This document shows positions 8,275-16,698 of a stretch of 64,000 nt of DNA, in pieces. The notes under the pieces were generated by a model. That model saw nothing but the letters and a program-made list of their open reading frames with translations. It was not told the origin of the DNA and did no database searches. Source of the stretch: Flavisericum labens (GTDB lineage: Bacteria; Bacteroidota; Bacteroidia; Flavobacteriales; Flavobacteriaceae); NCBI RefSeq assembly GCF_045446075.1, contig NZ_JBJJBQ010000002.1, positions 248,001-312,000 on the forward strand. Reading direction: 5' to 3'. Each line of letters opens with the position of its first letter. The first letter of the stretch is position 1. Position numbers and translations under genes: made by a program.

Positions 8275-8827
8275 AGAATTGTTTGAAAATGATACCCTAT
8301 CAGGTGAAAAAATGCCCAAAAACCATCAAGAGCGCTTTTTGAAAAAGTTGGACAAGGCATTACCCGTTAACAAAAAGAAGCGGTTTGGTTGGTTGCAAAT
8401 AGCGGCTAGTGTTGTGGTGCTTTTAGGACTGAGTTTTGGGGCTTTTAAATTTTTTGAACCGGTTTCAAATGGGGTAGAGGAAATAGTAAAAACGAAAACA
8501 TTGGAAACAAAATCTTTGGGCGATATTTCACCTGGGCTAAAAAAAGTAGAAGATTACTATTTGGCCAGTATCAATTTGGAGTTATCTAAAATCGAATACA
8601 CACCAGAAACCAAAGAACTCTTTGATGGTTATTTGGCCCAATTAGATGAGTTGGATAAAGAGTACAAACGTCTTTCGCTAGAATTAACCGAGTCTGGACC
8701 GAGTGAGTTAACCGTTAATGCGTTAATTGATAATTTGAAATTTCGTTTAAATCTATTGTATCGCCTTCGAGAACAAATAAAAACATTAAAGACTTCAAAT
8801 AGTGATGAAGTAGTACAATCAATCTAA
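8258..8827 (+). CDS. Putative membrane anti-sigma factor
   Basis: A 189-residue protein with a charged N-terminal cytoplasmic part of about 45 residues, one transmembrane helix (about 48-66, WLQIAASVVVLLGLSFGAF), and a C-terminal part rich in Leu and Glu that is likely helical. The topology, and a 17-base overlap with the upstream ECF sigma gene, suggest an anti-sigma factor, but no zinc-binding HxxxCxxC motif is visible, so it would be a non-ZAS type. I do not recognise a named domain. It ends 11 bases before the next gene, in the same apparent operon. Confidence 0.7.
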   Translation: MAQNIRELFENDTLSGEKMPKNHQERFLKKLDKALPVNKKKRFGWLQIAASVVVLLGLSFGAFKFFEPVSNGVEEIVKTKTLETKSLGDISPGLKKVEDYYLASINLELSKIEYTPETKELFDGYLAQLDELDKEYKRLSLELTESGPSELTVNALIDNLKFRLNLLYRLREQIKTLKTSNSDEVVQSI

Positions 8828-8838
8828 AAAATCAAAAA

Positions 8839-10365
8839 ATGAACAGTAAGATTATAAATATAAACGTTTTTGCCATATGCTTTTTCGTTGTAGGAAGCAT
8901 CATGGCGCAAAATAAATTGACTAAAGTCTTACAATCCATAAAAGTGGATAAAGATGTGGTTATAGATTTAAATACAAGCAATTGCAACATTGTCTTCGAT
9001 ACTTGGAACAAAGATACGGTGGAAATTGAAGCCTATATTCAAGGTGAAAAATTGAGCGATGAAGAACTTCAAAATGCTCTAAAATTATGGAAGGTAGATG
9101 TAGATGCTACACAAAGTGAGGTTTCAATAAACGCATCTGGAACTGGTTCACGAAATTGGGTGGTTCGAACTAGTGGAGATGACGATGTGAGAGTGATTTT
9201 AAAGGAATTAAAGTATGAGTTGGCAGAAATGCCCGAAATGGATTTTGAAGTAAATGTCGAAGTCCCTGAGATTCCTGAAATACCCGAACTTCCGGAGTTA
9301 CCAGAGTTGCCGGAAGGAATTCATAGTTTTAACTTTGATTATGAAGCCTATAAAAAAGATGGCGAAAAGTATTTAAAAGAATATACCGAAAAGTTTGAAT
9401 CTAAATTCGGAAAGGATTTTGAAGAAAAGATGGAGGCTTGGGGTGAAAAGTTCGGAAAAGAATGGGGCGAGAAATACGGTAAACAAATGGAAGCCTGGGC
9501 GGAGCAGTTTGAAAAACAATGGGATCACGAAGGGTTTGCTGAAAAAATGGCTGAATGGGGCGAACGTTATGCCAAACAAATGGAACGGCATGCAGAGCGC
9601 ATGGAAGCTCAAGTCGAAAGACATACCGAACATGCCGAGCGAATGGCTGAAGCTCAAAAGGAAAGGATTGAAGCCCATAAGGAGCGGATTGAATCCCATA
9701 AAGAACGTACAAAGGAACGGGCTAAACTTGCCAAGGAACGTGAGAAAAGAATAATTGAGATTATGGATAGTAAACCAGGTGTAGAAGTTAAAAAGACCAT
9801 TAAAATAAAAATCCCTAAAAAGGCAAAGCTAAAGGTTAACGCGAGGCATGGCGAAATAGAATTTGCATCCAATGTTGATAACCTAGATGCCACCTTATCT
9901 CATACAAAGTTTAGAGCACAAAGCATCGATGGGAGTTTAACTTCCATCAATGCTTCATATTCGCCTGTTTACATTACTAATTGGAATTTAGGAGAACTTA
10001 ATTTGAACTATGTAAAAGAGGCCAACTTGAAAAATGTGAAACATTTAGTTTTAAACGCTATATCATCTGATGTTGATTTGGAAAATCTTTCCGGAAGTGC
10101 CGTAATAGATGGCAATATTGGCGATTTGTCTATTACTGAGATTGGAGACAGTTTTACCAATTTAAATGTGATTCTTCAAAACAGCAACGCCATAATAATG
10201 TTGCCAAAAGTAGATTGTAATGTGCAATATAAAGGGACGCACTCGCAGTTTTCACACCCCAAAAAGAAAACTAAGGACCATACTTCAAACTTTTCTTCGG
10301 GCAGTTTGTCTAGCGGAAAAAGTATTGTTGTAAATGCTAAATACAGTAATGTGGTTATGCAATAA
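8839..10365 (+). CDS. Exported protein with proline-glutamate repeat and long charged helix
   Basis: A 508-residue protein of unknown function. An N-terminal signal peptide ends near IMAQ (residue 23). Residues 24-125 look like a beta-rich domain of the DUF4097 (adhesin-like) kind. A five-to-six-copy PE(I/L) repeat occupies about 141-160, followed by a long, highly charged helix at about 172-306, with recurring motifs such as EKMxxWGE, ERHAERM and KERIEAHKERIESHKER. A second beta-rich DUF4097-like part follows from about 315 to the end. It closes the sigma factor/anti-sigma operon. Split by a rod of about 130 residues, the protein could span the periplasm or act as an envelope stress target; this is inference. 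Confidence 0.7.
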   Translation: MNSKIININVFAICFFVVGSIMAQNKLTKVLQSIKVDKDVVIDLNTSNCNIVFDTWNKDTVEIEAYIQGEKLSDEELQNALKLWKVDVDATQSEVSINASGTGSRNWVVRTSGDDDVRVILKELKYELAEMPEMDFEVNVEVPEIPEIPELPELPELPEGIHSFNFDYEAYKKDGEKYLKEYTEKFESKFGKDFEEKMEAWGEKFGKEWGEKYGKQMEAWAEQFEKQWDHEGFAEKMAEWGERYAKQMERHAERMEAQVERHTEHAERMAEAQKERIEAHKERIESHKERTKERAKLAKEREKRIIEIMDSKPGVEVKKTIKIKIPKKAKLKVNARHGEIEFASNVDNLDATLSHTKFRAQSIDGSLTSINASYSPVYITNWNLGELNLNYVKEANLKNVKHLVLNAISSDVDLENLSGSAVIDGNIGDLSITEIGDSFTNLNVILQNSNAIIMLPKVDCNVQYKGTHSQFSHPKKKTKDHTSNFSSGSLSSGKSIVVNAKYSNVVMQ

Positions 10366-10383
10366 AATTACCTATTGTCTTTT

Positions 10384-11355
10384 TTAGTCAGCTGAAATTT
10401 TTTCGTTTATAGTCTCAATAATATCAGTCGCATCATTCAAATAATCAAACCATAGAGTACCTTCTTGCTTTCTAAACCAGGTGAGTTGTCGTTTTGCAAA
10501 CCGTCGCGTGTTTTTCTTGATTTCCGATATGGCAAAATCTAAAGTCCATTCACCTTCAAAATATTTAAACAGTTCTTTGTAGCCCACCGTGTTCAATGCG
10601 TTCATATCCTTGTATTCAAAAAGTGCTTTGGCTTCTTCCAGCAAGCCCTGTTCCATCATGATATCTACCCGTTTTTCAATGCGGTTATAAATTATTGGCC
10701 TTTCGGCGGAAAGCCCAATACTAAGGGTTTTAAAATCTCGATGTTCTTTGCCTTTATTCAAAAAAGAGGAATAGGGCTGCCCAGAGCCTATACAAACTTC
10801 TAATGCCCGGATAACACGGTGAGGGTTGTCAATAGCAATCGTATTGTTTGCTATATGGTCTAATGTTTTTAGTTTTTCCTGTAAATAGGGGAGGCCTTTG
10901 TTTTTTAAATCTGCATTTAATGCTTCGCGGATACTGTCATCTACTTCAGGGAAATGGTCTAGGCCTTTTGTTACCGCATCGACGTACAATCCAGAGCCGC
11001 CAACCATAATAACTATATTATGTTCTTTAAATAGTGTTTTTAAGCAATTTAGAGCGTCCTTTTCAAAAGTACCAACATTATAGTTGTCGTGAATGGATTT
11101 ATGATGAATAAAGTGGTGTTTGGCCGCATTAAGTTCATCTGATGTTGGGGCAGCTGTGCCAATATGCATTTCTTTATAGAACTGGCGCGAATCGGCCGAG
11201 ATAATTTCTGTATTGAAATGTTGCGCCAATTTTATACTCAAAGCCGTTTTACCTATGGCTGTTGGGCCAATAATGGAAATAAGGTATTTTTCGTCGTAGT
11301 TAATAGTAAAAGTCGTTTTTAAGTAATAACTGTTCTTTAAAGTTCCTTTCCACAT
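10384..11355 (-). CDS. miaA: tRNA dimethylallyltransferase MiaA
   Basis: A 323-residue enzyme that transfers a dimethylallyl group to N6 of A37 in tRNAs reading U-starting codons. The P-loop GPTAIGKTA is near residues 31-39, followed by the substrate-binding ADSRQFYKEM and, further on, GGSGLYVDA; the C-terminal part has TRRFAKRQLTWFRKQ. Only one ATG start is available, giving an N-terminal extension of about 25 residues that overlaps the upstream channel gene by 19 bases. The true start could be a non-ATG codon nearer the P-loop. Converges with the gene ending at 10365. Confidence 0.95.
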   Translation of the reverse strand: MWKGTLKNSYYLKTTFTINYDEKYLISIIGPTAIGKTALSIKLAQHFNTEIISADSRQFYKEMHIGTAAPTSDELNAAKHHFIHHKSIHDNYNVGTFEKDALNCLKTLFKEHNIVIMVGGSGLYVDAVTKGLDHFPEVDDSIREALNADLKNKGLPYLQEKLKTLDHIANNTIAIDNPHRVIRALEVCIGSGQPYSSFLNKGKEHRDFKTLSIGLSAERPIIYNRIEKRVDIMMEQGLLEEAKALFEYKDMNALNTVGYKELFKYFEGEWTLDFAISEIKKNTRRFAKRQLTWFRKQEGTLWFDYLNDATDIIETINEKISAD

Positions 11356-12179
11356 TTACGGCAGTATGTGGCATCATCGCGGTGTTCTTCGGCCAAACAA
11401 TGGGAACAGGATTGTGAGTTTAAGTGTATATTAGGAGTTGGTTCTGGTTGTTTTTGTTTGCTTTGGCTGGTATATTCGGCAGAAACAATTCCAGTTGGTA
11501 CGGCAATAATGCCATAACCTAGTATCATAACCATTGAGGCAATAAATTGTCCCAAGGGGGTTTGTGGTGCGATATCTCCAAAGCCTACCGTGGTTAGTGT
11601 TACAATACACCAATATACGCTTTTGGGTATATTGGTAAAACCATTTTCTTCACCCTCTACCAAATACATAATGGTTCCTAGAATGATGGCAACAATTAAT
11701 ACCGCAAATAAAAACACCGATATTTTAGCCTTACTGGCTTTTATGGCATTCATTAAAAGTTGTGATGCTCCCAAGTATCGTGCAAGTTTTAAAATCCTGA
11801 ACACCCTTAATAAACGCAGGGCACGTAAGGCAGCCAGAGCATGTATTCCGCCAAAAATAAGCGATATGTATTTTGGAATGGTTGATAAAAAATCGATGAT
11901 ACCATAAAAACTAAAAATATATTTAAACGGTTTTTTTACGGTAATAATTCGGGCAATATATTCTATGCTGAACAAAATAGTGATGACCCATTCTGAAATG
12001 TTTAAAAAACGGTGGTATTTTGCATCAATACTATTCACGCTTTCCAGCATAACCAATAGAATACTGGCAATAATAACAACAAACAATACAACGTCAAAAA
12101 GTTTCCCTGAGGGAGTATCTGCCTCATAAATCACTTCATGAAGTTTATCTCTCCAGTTGTTTCTTTGATGTTTGTTCAT
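11337..12179 (-). CDS. Voltage-gated-type potassium channel with C-terminal zinc ribbon
   Basis: A 280-residue ion transporter family protein. Six hydrophobic segments can be seen; the S4-like helix carries regularly spaced arginines (LRALRLLRVFRILKLARYL), and the pore has the K+ selectivity filter TTVGFGD. After S6, a hydrophilic tail ends in a four-cysteine treble-clef/zinc-ribbon (CSHC ... CRKC). The tail's role is unknown; such ribbons in bacterial channels may be structural or bind other proteins. It overlaps miaA by 19 bases. Its 5' end is 21 bases from the end of the DUF3857 gene. Confidence 0.9.
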   Translation of the reverse strand: MNKHQRNNWRDKLHEVIYEADTPSGKLFDVVLFVVIIASILLVMLESVNSIDAKYHRFLNISEWVITILFSIEYIARIITVKKPFKYIFSFYGIIDFLSTIPKYISLIFGGIHALAALRALRLLRVFRILKLARYLGASQLLMNAIKASKAKISVFLFAVLIVAIILGTIMYLVEGEENGFTNIPKSVYWCIVTLTTVGFGDIAPQTPLGQFIASMVMILGYGIIAVPTGIVSAEYTSQSKQKQPEPTPNIHLNSQSCSHCLAEEHRDDATYCRKCGKEL

Positions 12180-12200
12180 AACACCAAAAATAGTAAAAGA

Positions 12201-14165
12201 TTAGCTATTTGTTTTCAATAAAATGAGCGAGTTGTTTTGGGCATCGATAATTTTAGCCATAAATTCTTTTAAATACGGATAATATTCGGGGGGGTAAGTG
12301 GCCTCTTTAAAACTAAACTTCAGCATCAAATTGACCGAATTGCCAAATTGCTTTGACGACAAACTAAGATGGCCAGTATTGTTTGGTAGTCCTAAAATAA
12401 AGTCTTTGGGTATTTCAGCAACGGAATAATTGTCATCAAATTTTAAATTGAACATGTAAATATAGGTATCTGGATAACCAAAATCTATGGGGTATGTTCT
12501 TTCCTGAAGTTTAAACGGATTGGAATCAAAAAACTTGGTTATAATGGGGTTTATGTAAATGGTTTCACCAGTGGGGTCTAGATTGTATTTTACATCATAC
12601 TTTTCTAAAAAAGTAGGACTATCCTTTTCTTTTGATAATGCTTCGTAATCTGAAATTTCAATGAATGGTGCATTGTTTTCTAAGTTCTTGATATAGGTTT
12701 GTTTATTTGAAAAATACTTCTTTTTTGTGCTTAAGGCATGATATCCAGAATATTTAGCACTAATGTTTCCAGAAACATTTTGTTCTGCATCGATGCTAAC
12801 ATCGGCTTTGTATAAAACGCTTGATGGTTTTTTGGGCGCAATATCAATCCATTTACTCCCATTATCCAAGTCTAATAAACGTCCATATTGGTTTAAACAT
12901 CTAAAGGGCAGTTCTCCAAAACTTAAATAACTGTTGGTGGCATCAAGTAAGTATAATTTGCCGTTAATTGAAGCTTGCACAACAAGGTAATTAAAATCGG
13001 TTATTACTGGGTATAGTTTTGTTGCAAAACCGTTTCCTCTGGTTGAAAGTAATACAGGATTACATTTAACCCCGCTTTCCCTCAATAAATTGTTGAGCAA
13101 AATGTTAACAGACGATACATTGCCCGTTTTGTTTTTTATTAAGTCTTTTACCGAAACATCCTTGAAGATTTTAAAATCGCCGTTCCATGTATAATGCTCT
13201 TGTACATGTTTGTAAATGGCTTTGGCTTTTGTTAGTTGGTTATTTTGAATTATTATTTCTTCAGGAAGTAACTGTTCTATATCGACGGACTTTTTTAGTT
13301 GTTTTCCTATATCTTTTTCTTTTCTTATTTCTTTATCAACATCTTTCCAGGTTTTCGTGTAGTGATGCACCCTGCCATCCATAGATTGAAAAGTTTCAAG
13401 CTCGTATTCAATTCTGGCCAAATAGTTTAATCTCGTGGTCATGTAATCTTCATCTATAAAAGCTGGAATATCTTTCATAGCATAAACAAACTCGGCACAG
13501 TCGGCACTTCCACCGCCGGCTTCAAGGCAATTTTTTTTAATACTAGATTTATGGGTTGTTAACTTTTTACCTCCAACAAGCTTTACATTGTAAACCCAAT
13601 TCGCAGGCGTGCTGGTTCTATATTCGCTGTATAGTTTTGGAATGTCGGCTTGAAATTCCCAACCATGGTATTTGCGCATGTAGGGCGATCTTATTTTATA
13701 GCTATATGTAAAAACCGAACCTTCTTTTATATTGGGCATAGTGAATTTTACCATAGTAATGTTTTCGTCGTACTTTTCCCTGTATACGTTGTTTTCATCG
13801 AGCTTGGTTTTCGTGACTTTGTCGCCTTCCAAGTTGTATGTTGTACCTACAATGTTTTTTACTTCTTCGTAATGATTGCCGTCAGTTTTGTATAAATAAA
13901 TGGTCACTGTTGCATGGTCAAATCCATCTTTATTGAAAATTTTTATTTTGTGTTTTTCTTCTGTTCTTAAATCGTAATCACTTCTATCGACATGGCTACT
14001 CCCAAATTCATATAAAACCAATGCATTGGCCGTGGAGTCTTTTGGGTAAGCGTTCATTTTTAAGTCCTTGAGGGAAACCCTAAAAACAGGATTTGTTTCA
14101 GAAGATTGCGAAAATGAAAATAACGAGAAGATGGTAAGCAGGGCGGTGAAAATAACTTTGTTCAT
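12201..14165 (-). CDS. Exported DUF3857/transglutaminase-like protein
   Basis: A 654-residue protein with a signal peptide (about 1-19, ending FSFSQS). The N-terminal half matches DUF3857; the transglutaminase-like fold is at about residues 300-425. The segment where a catalytic Cys would be expected reads KTGNVSSVNILLNNLL, with no cysteine, and the position of the catalytic His is a Tyr in DFNYLVV, while LDATN is kept. It is therefore probably not a peptidase or transglutaminase in the usual sense. Such degenerate versions are common in Bacteroidetes. It lies between a channel gene and an exonuclease gene without an obvious functional link. Confidence 0.82.
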   Translation of the reverse strand: MNKVIFTALLTIFSLFSFSQSSETNPVFRVSLKDLKMNAYPKDSTANALVLYEFGSSHVDRSDYDLRTEEKHKIKIFNKDGFDHATVTIYLYKTDGNHYEEVKNIVGTTYNLEGDKVTKTKLDENNVYREKYDENITMVKFTMPNIKEGSVFTYSYKIRSPYMRKYHGWEFQADIPKLYSEYRTSTPANWVYNVKLVGGKKLTTHKSSIKKNCLEAGGGSADCAEFVYAMKDIPAFIDEDYMTTRLNYLARIEYELETFQSMDGRVHHYTKTWKDVDKEIRKEKDIGKQLKKSVDIEQLLPEEIIIQNNQLTKAKAIYKHVQEHYTWNGDFKIFKDVSVKDLIKNKTGNVSSVNILLNNLLRESGVKCNPVLLSTRGNGFATKLYPVITDFNYLVVQASINGKLYLLDATNSYLSFGELPFRCLNQYGRLLDLDNGSKWIDIAPKKPSSVLYKADVSIDAEQNVSGNISAKYSGYHALSTKKKYFSNKQTYIKNLENNAPFIEISDYEALSKEKDSPTFLEKYDVKYNLDPTGETIYINPIITKFFDSNPFKLQERTYPIDFGYPDTYIYMFNLKFDDNYSVAEIPKDFILGLPNNTGHLSLSSKQFGNSVNLMLKFSFKEATYPPEYYPYLKEFMAKIIDAQNNSLILLKTNS

Positions 14166-14167
14166 GT

Positions 14168-15532
14168 TTAGTCTAGTAATATGATTTTTAAGCGTTTGTT
14201 TTTTCTTAAATAACTTTGAATGATGTGTTGTACATCTCTATTGTTCTGCATCGGGGTAATGATGGATTCCAATACATCTATATTGTTTATTTGGTAGTTT
14301 AGGTTAAAGTAACCAATGCCTTGAAAAACACCGTTTTTTATGAGCATGGCACTGCGCTCCTCAATGGCCCTTCCGCGGTCAATAATCACCATGTTTTTAT
14401 TGGAATAACTATTTTTTTCGATGAGCTGTTTTACTCTGTTATTATAAGATTCTGCAGGTTCTTCTTGAATGCAGGCGCCCTCGCATGCTTTAATGTCGTA
14501 GTTAAAGCAACTGGTCTGGGTTTTATATAAACCGGTTAATTTTTGGCAGAGCTTATAATCTTCTGCCGCTTTGGTGATAAAACTCTTTCCGCTCTGTCTG
14601 TTACTGAATGTGGTAATGGGTTTTTTGCGTCCGTCGGCAATATCTATCTTCAAGTTTATATAATTGTTTTCGTCCACGAAGCTATATAAAGCATGCGTGA
14701 AAATTGACCGCCTTAGGGCTCTGTTATATATGGGCTTATTCTTTTTTATTTCTTCACTTTCTTTTAATAGTGCAACCAATTCGCTGCCAGTAGATTCGTA
14801 GGTTACGGCGCTGACTTGTGCTTGAATTTTTTTTGACTTAGCATTGGTGCCAGTAAAGTGTTGGTTGATTCGTTTTTTAATGTTTTTACTTTTTCCAATG
14901 TAAATGATTTCTCCATCAGATTTATGAATGTAATATACTCCCGTGGTTGATGGAAGCTCATCAATAATATCTAAATGCTTGGGCTCTAATTGATGTTTTT
15001 GTTTTGATTTAACGGATTGCTTTACAATGTCTTTACAGGTATCTTTGTCAAGTAAAATTTTAAATAGTTTTACTGTAGCAATGGCATCGCCGGAAGCGCG
15101 GTGGCGGTCGGTAACTGGAATACCTAATGAGCGGACCAACTTGCCCAAACTGTATGAGGGTTGTTCTGGAATTAAATTTTTAGATAATTCAACCGTACAA
15201 AGTGATTTTCTCTCATATTCAAAACCAAGCCGCCGGAACTCTGTTCGTAAAATTCGATAATCAAATTGTGCATTATGAGCCACTAAAATACAGTCTTGGG
15301 TAATTTCTACAATGCGTTTGGCCACTTCGTAAAATTTTGGGGCATGCCGCAGCATGTTACTGTTTATACCTGTAAGATTAACTACAAATGGCTGTATATC
15401 ACGTTCGGGGTTTATAAGGCTGATAAATTGATCGACAACTTCATGACCATCAAATTTATAAATGGCTATTTCTGTAATGCCTTCTTCATTATACTTTCCG
15501 CCAGTGGTTTCTATGTCGAGTATTGCGTACAA
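14168..15532 (-). CDS. DnaQ-like exonuclease fused to GIY-YIG nuclease domain
   Basis: A 454-residue two-nuclease protein. Residues 1-165 are a DEDDh 3'-5' exonuclease: DIETTGG (Asp6, Glu8), AHNAQFD (85-91), and HRASGDA (His144, Asp149). Residues about 195-280 are a UvrC-type GIY-YIG domain: TGVYYI at 197-202 and IIYIGKS at 209-215, followed by a KRINQHF arginine site. The C-terminal third resembles the remainder of Cho-like excinucleases. Such fusions are thought to act in DNA repair next to UvrABC. The start is a TTG that gives exactly the family N-terminus MYAILDIE; an in-frame stop two codons upstream excludes earlier starts. Confidence 0.92.
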   Translation of the reverse strand: MYAILDIETTGGKYNEEGITEIAIYKFDGHEVVDQFISLINPERDIQPFVVNLTGINSNMLRHAPKFYEVAKRIVEITQDCILVAHNAQFDYRILRTEFRRLGFEYERKSLCTVELSKNLIPEQPSYSLGKLVRSLGIPVTDRHRASGDAIATVKLFKILLDKDTCKDIVKQSVKSKQKHQLEPKHLDIIDELPSTTGVYYIHKSDGEIIYIGKSKNIKKRINQHFTGTNAKSKKIQAQVSAVTYESTGSELVALLKESEEIKKNKPIYNRALRRSIFTHALYSFVDENNYINLKIDIADGRKKPITTFSNRQSGKSFITKAAEDYKLCQKLTGLYKTQTSCFNYDIKACEGACIQEEPAESYNNRVKQLIEKNSYSNKNMVIIDRGRAIEERSAMLIKNGVFQGIGYFNLNYQINNIDVLESIITPMQNNRDVQHIIQSYLRKNKRLKIILLD

Positions 15533-15561
15533 ATATTAAGTTTAAAATTAAAAACTAAAAG

Positions 15562-15924
15562 TTAATAGTTATTGATTTTAGATTTCATTGTGTTTATCGT
15601 TGCCACTAACATTTTAATAAGTTCTTTGTTATAATTTATTAATTTGGTAAAAGAGTTTATTTCAATGTAATTGGTGTCTTTAAGTAATGAAAGTCAATAT
15701 TCGGTTTCATTCGCTTCCTTTAGGGCTATACTCATTTTGCTAGTAAAATCTTTTTCGGATTGCACAAATTCAGACTCTCTAATGTTGGCACCGATAGATG
15801 TACCGCTTTTAAGAAGTTGCCTAGATAAAGTGAACTCTCTTTTTTCGGATGCCATTATTTTATAGGTGTTTACAATTAAAAGTGCAATATCATAACTTTT
15901 ATTTTTCAATATAGATTCCTTCAT
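15562..15924 (-). pseudogene. Four-helix-bundle (S23/IVS-type) protein, broken by one nonsense codon
   Basis: The first 76 codons give a typical four-helix-bundle protein of the S23 ribosomal/IVS family (SRQLLKSGTSIGANIRESE, then SKMSIALKEANETEY). At 15696-15694 the frame meets TGA exactly where the family has a Trp (EANETEYW), and the same frame then continues for 44 more codons with family-like sequence (LLKDTNYIEINSF, LIKMLVATI) to a TAA at 15564-15562. A single TGG-to-TGA change explains this. Members of this family occur in many copies in Bacteroidetes and their role is unknown. Confidence 0.85.
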
Positions 15925-15979
15925 AAATTATTAACTAATCACCTTTATCTGTTTACTGTTTACTGTTCACTTTTAACTA

Positions 15980-16642
15980 TTAATTCCTACGGCCAAATAT
16001 ACTACTTCCAATCCTAACCATGGTACTACCGCAATCAATGGCCAGTCTGTAGTCATTGCTCATACCCATTGAGATGGTTTTTAGGTTGCAGTTTTTGGCT
16101 TCAATTGTTTTTAATTGTTTGAATTTAGAGTCTAAAAACCTGAATTCCTGTTCAATTTGGACTTTGTCGTCTGTAAAGGTTGCCATCCCCATGACACCAG
16201 TTACTCTAATGTTTTTTAATTCCGAAAAGGCATCCGATTTTAAAATCTTCAAAGCTTCGCTTACGCTCATACCAAATTTAGAATCTTCTTCGGCAATTTT
16301 TATCTGAAGTAAGCAATCAATAATGCGTTCGCTTTTTTTCGCTTGTTTGTTTATTTCTTTGAGTAATTTAAAATTATCGACACCGTGAATCAATGAAACG
16401 AATGGTGCCATATATTTGACTTTGTTACGTTGAACGTGTCCAATCATGTGCCACTCAATATCTTTGGGCATGACCTCATACTTTTCAACCATTTCTTGGA
16501 TTTTATTTTCTCCAAAAACACGATGCCCTGAATCGTAGGCTTCCATAATATCTGTTACCGGTTTGGTTTTAGAAACTGCAACTAGCGTGACGTGTTTTGG
16601 TAATTCTGACTTTATTTTTTTGAGGTTTTCTTGTATAGTCAT
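15980..16642 (-). CDS. YggS/PROSC family PLP-binding protein
   Basis: A 220-residue single-domain TIM-barrel PLP protein (PLPBP). The PLP lysine lies in LVAVSKTKP near residue 30; other family motifs are FGENKIQEM, EWHMIGHVQRNK and SMGMSNDYRLAI followed by GSTMVRIGSSIFG. It has no known catalytic activity and maintains vitamin B6 and amino acid homeostasis. ATG at 16642 is preferred over ATG at 16660 because it gives the shorter family-like N-terminus. A REP-like palindrome sits just upstream. Confidence 0.93.
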   Translation of the reverse strand: MTIQENLKKIKSELPKHVTLVAVSKTKPVTDIMEAYDSGHRVFGENKIQEMVEKYEVMPKDIEWHMIGHVQRNKVKYMAPFVSLIHGVDNFKLLKEINKQAKKSERIIDCLLQIKIAEEDSKFGMSVSEALKILKSDAFSELKNIRVTGVMGMATFTDDKVQIEQEFRFLDSKFKQLKTIEAKNCNLKTISMGMSNDYRLAIDCGSTMVRIGSSIFGRRN

Positions 16643-16661
16643 TATTTTTACATGTTGCATG

Positions 16662-16693
16662 ATGAGATCCTAAATCAAGTTCAGGATGACATG
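16662..16693. repeat. REP-like palindrome (ATCCTAAATCAAGTTCAGGAT type)
   Basis: The segment contains GATCCTAAATCAAGTTCAGGATGACATGG in pieces: GATCCT and AGGATG(A) flank a partly complementary centre. This imperfect dyad, ending in GATGACA, has the form of the REP elements that are scattered between genes in many bacteria. It lies in the 38-base gap before yggS. Confidence 0.5.
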
Positions 16694-16698
16694 GCGTG

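Noticed and set aside
9373..9754. Long overlapping open frames opposite and out of phase with the charged-helix gene
   Set aside because: They arise from the repetitive GAA/AAG-rich codons of the real gene at 8839-10365 and show no family-like sequence or own start signals.
15562..15693. TGA in the four-helix-bundle gene as a recoded tryptophan codon
   Set aside because: Other genes in the window use TGG for Trp and TGA as a normal stop (for example the membrane protein gene ending at 17937), so recoding is unlikely.
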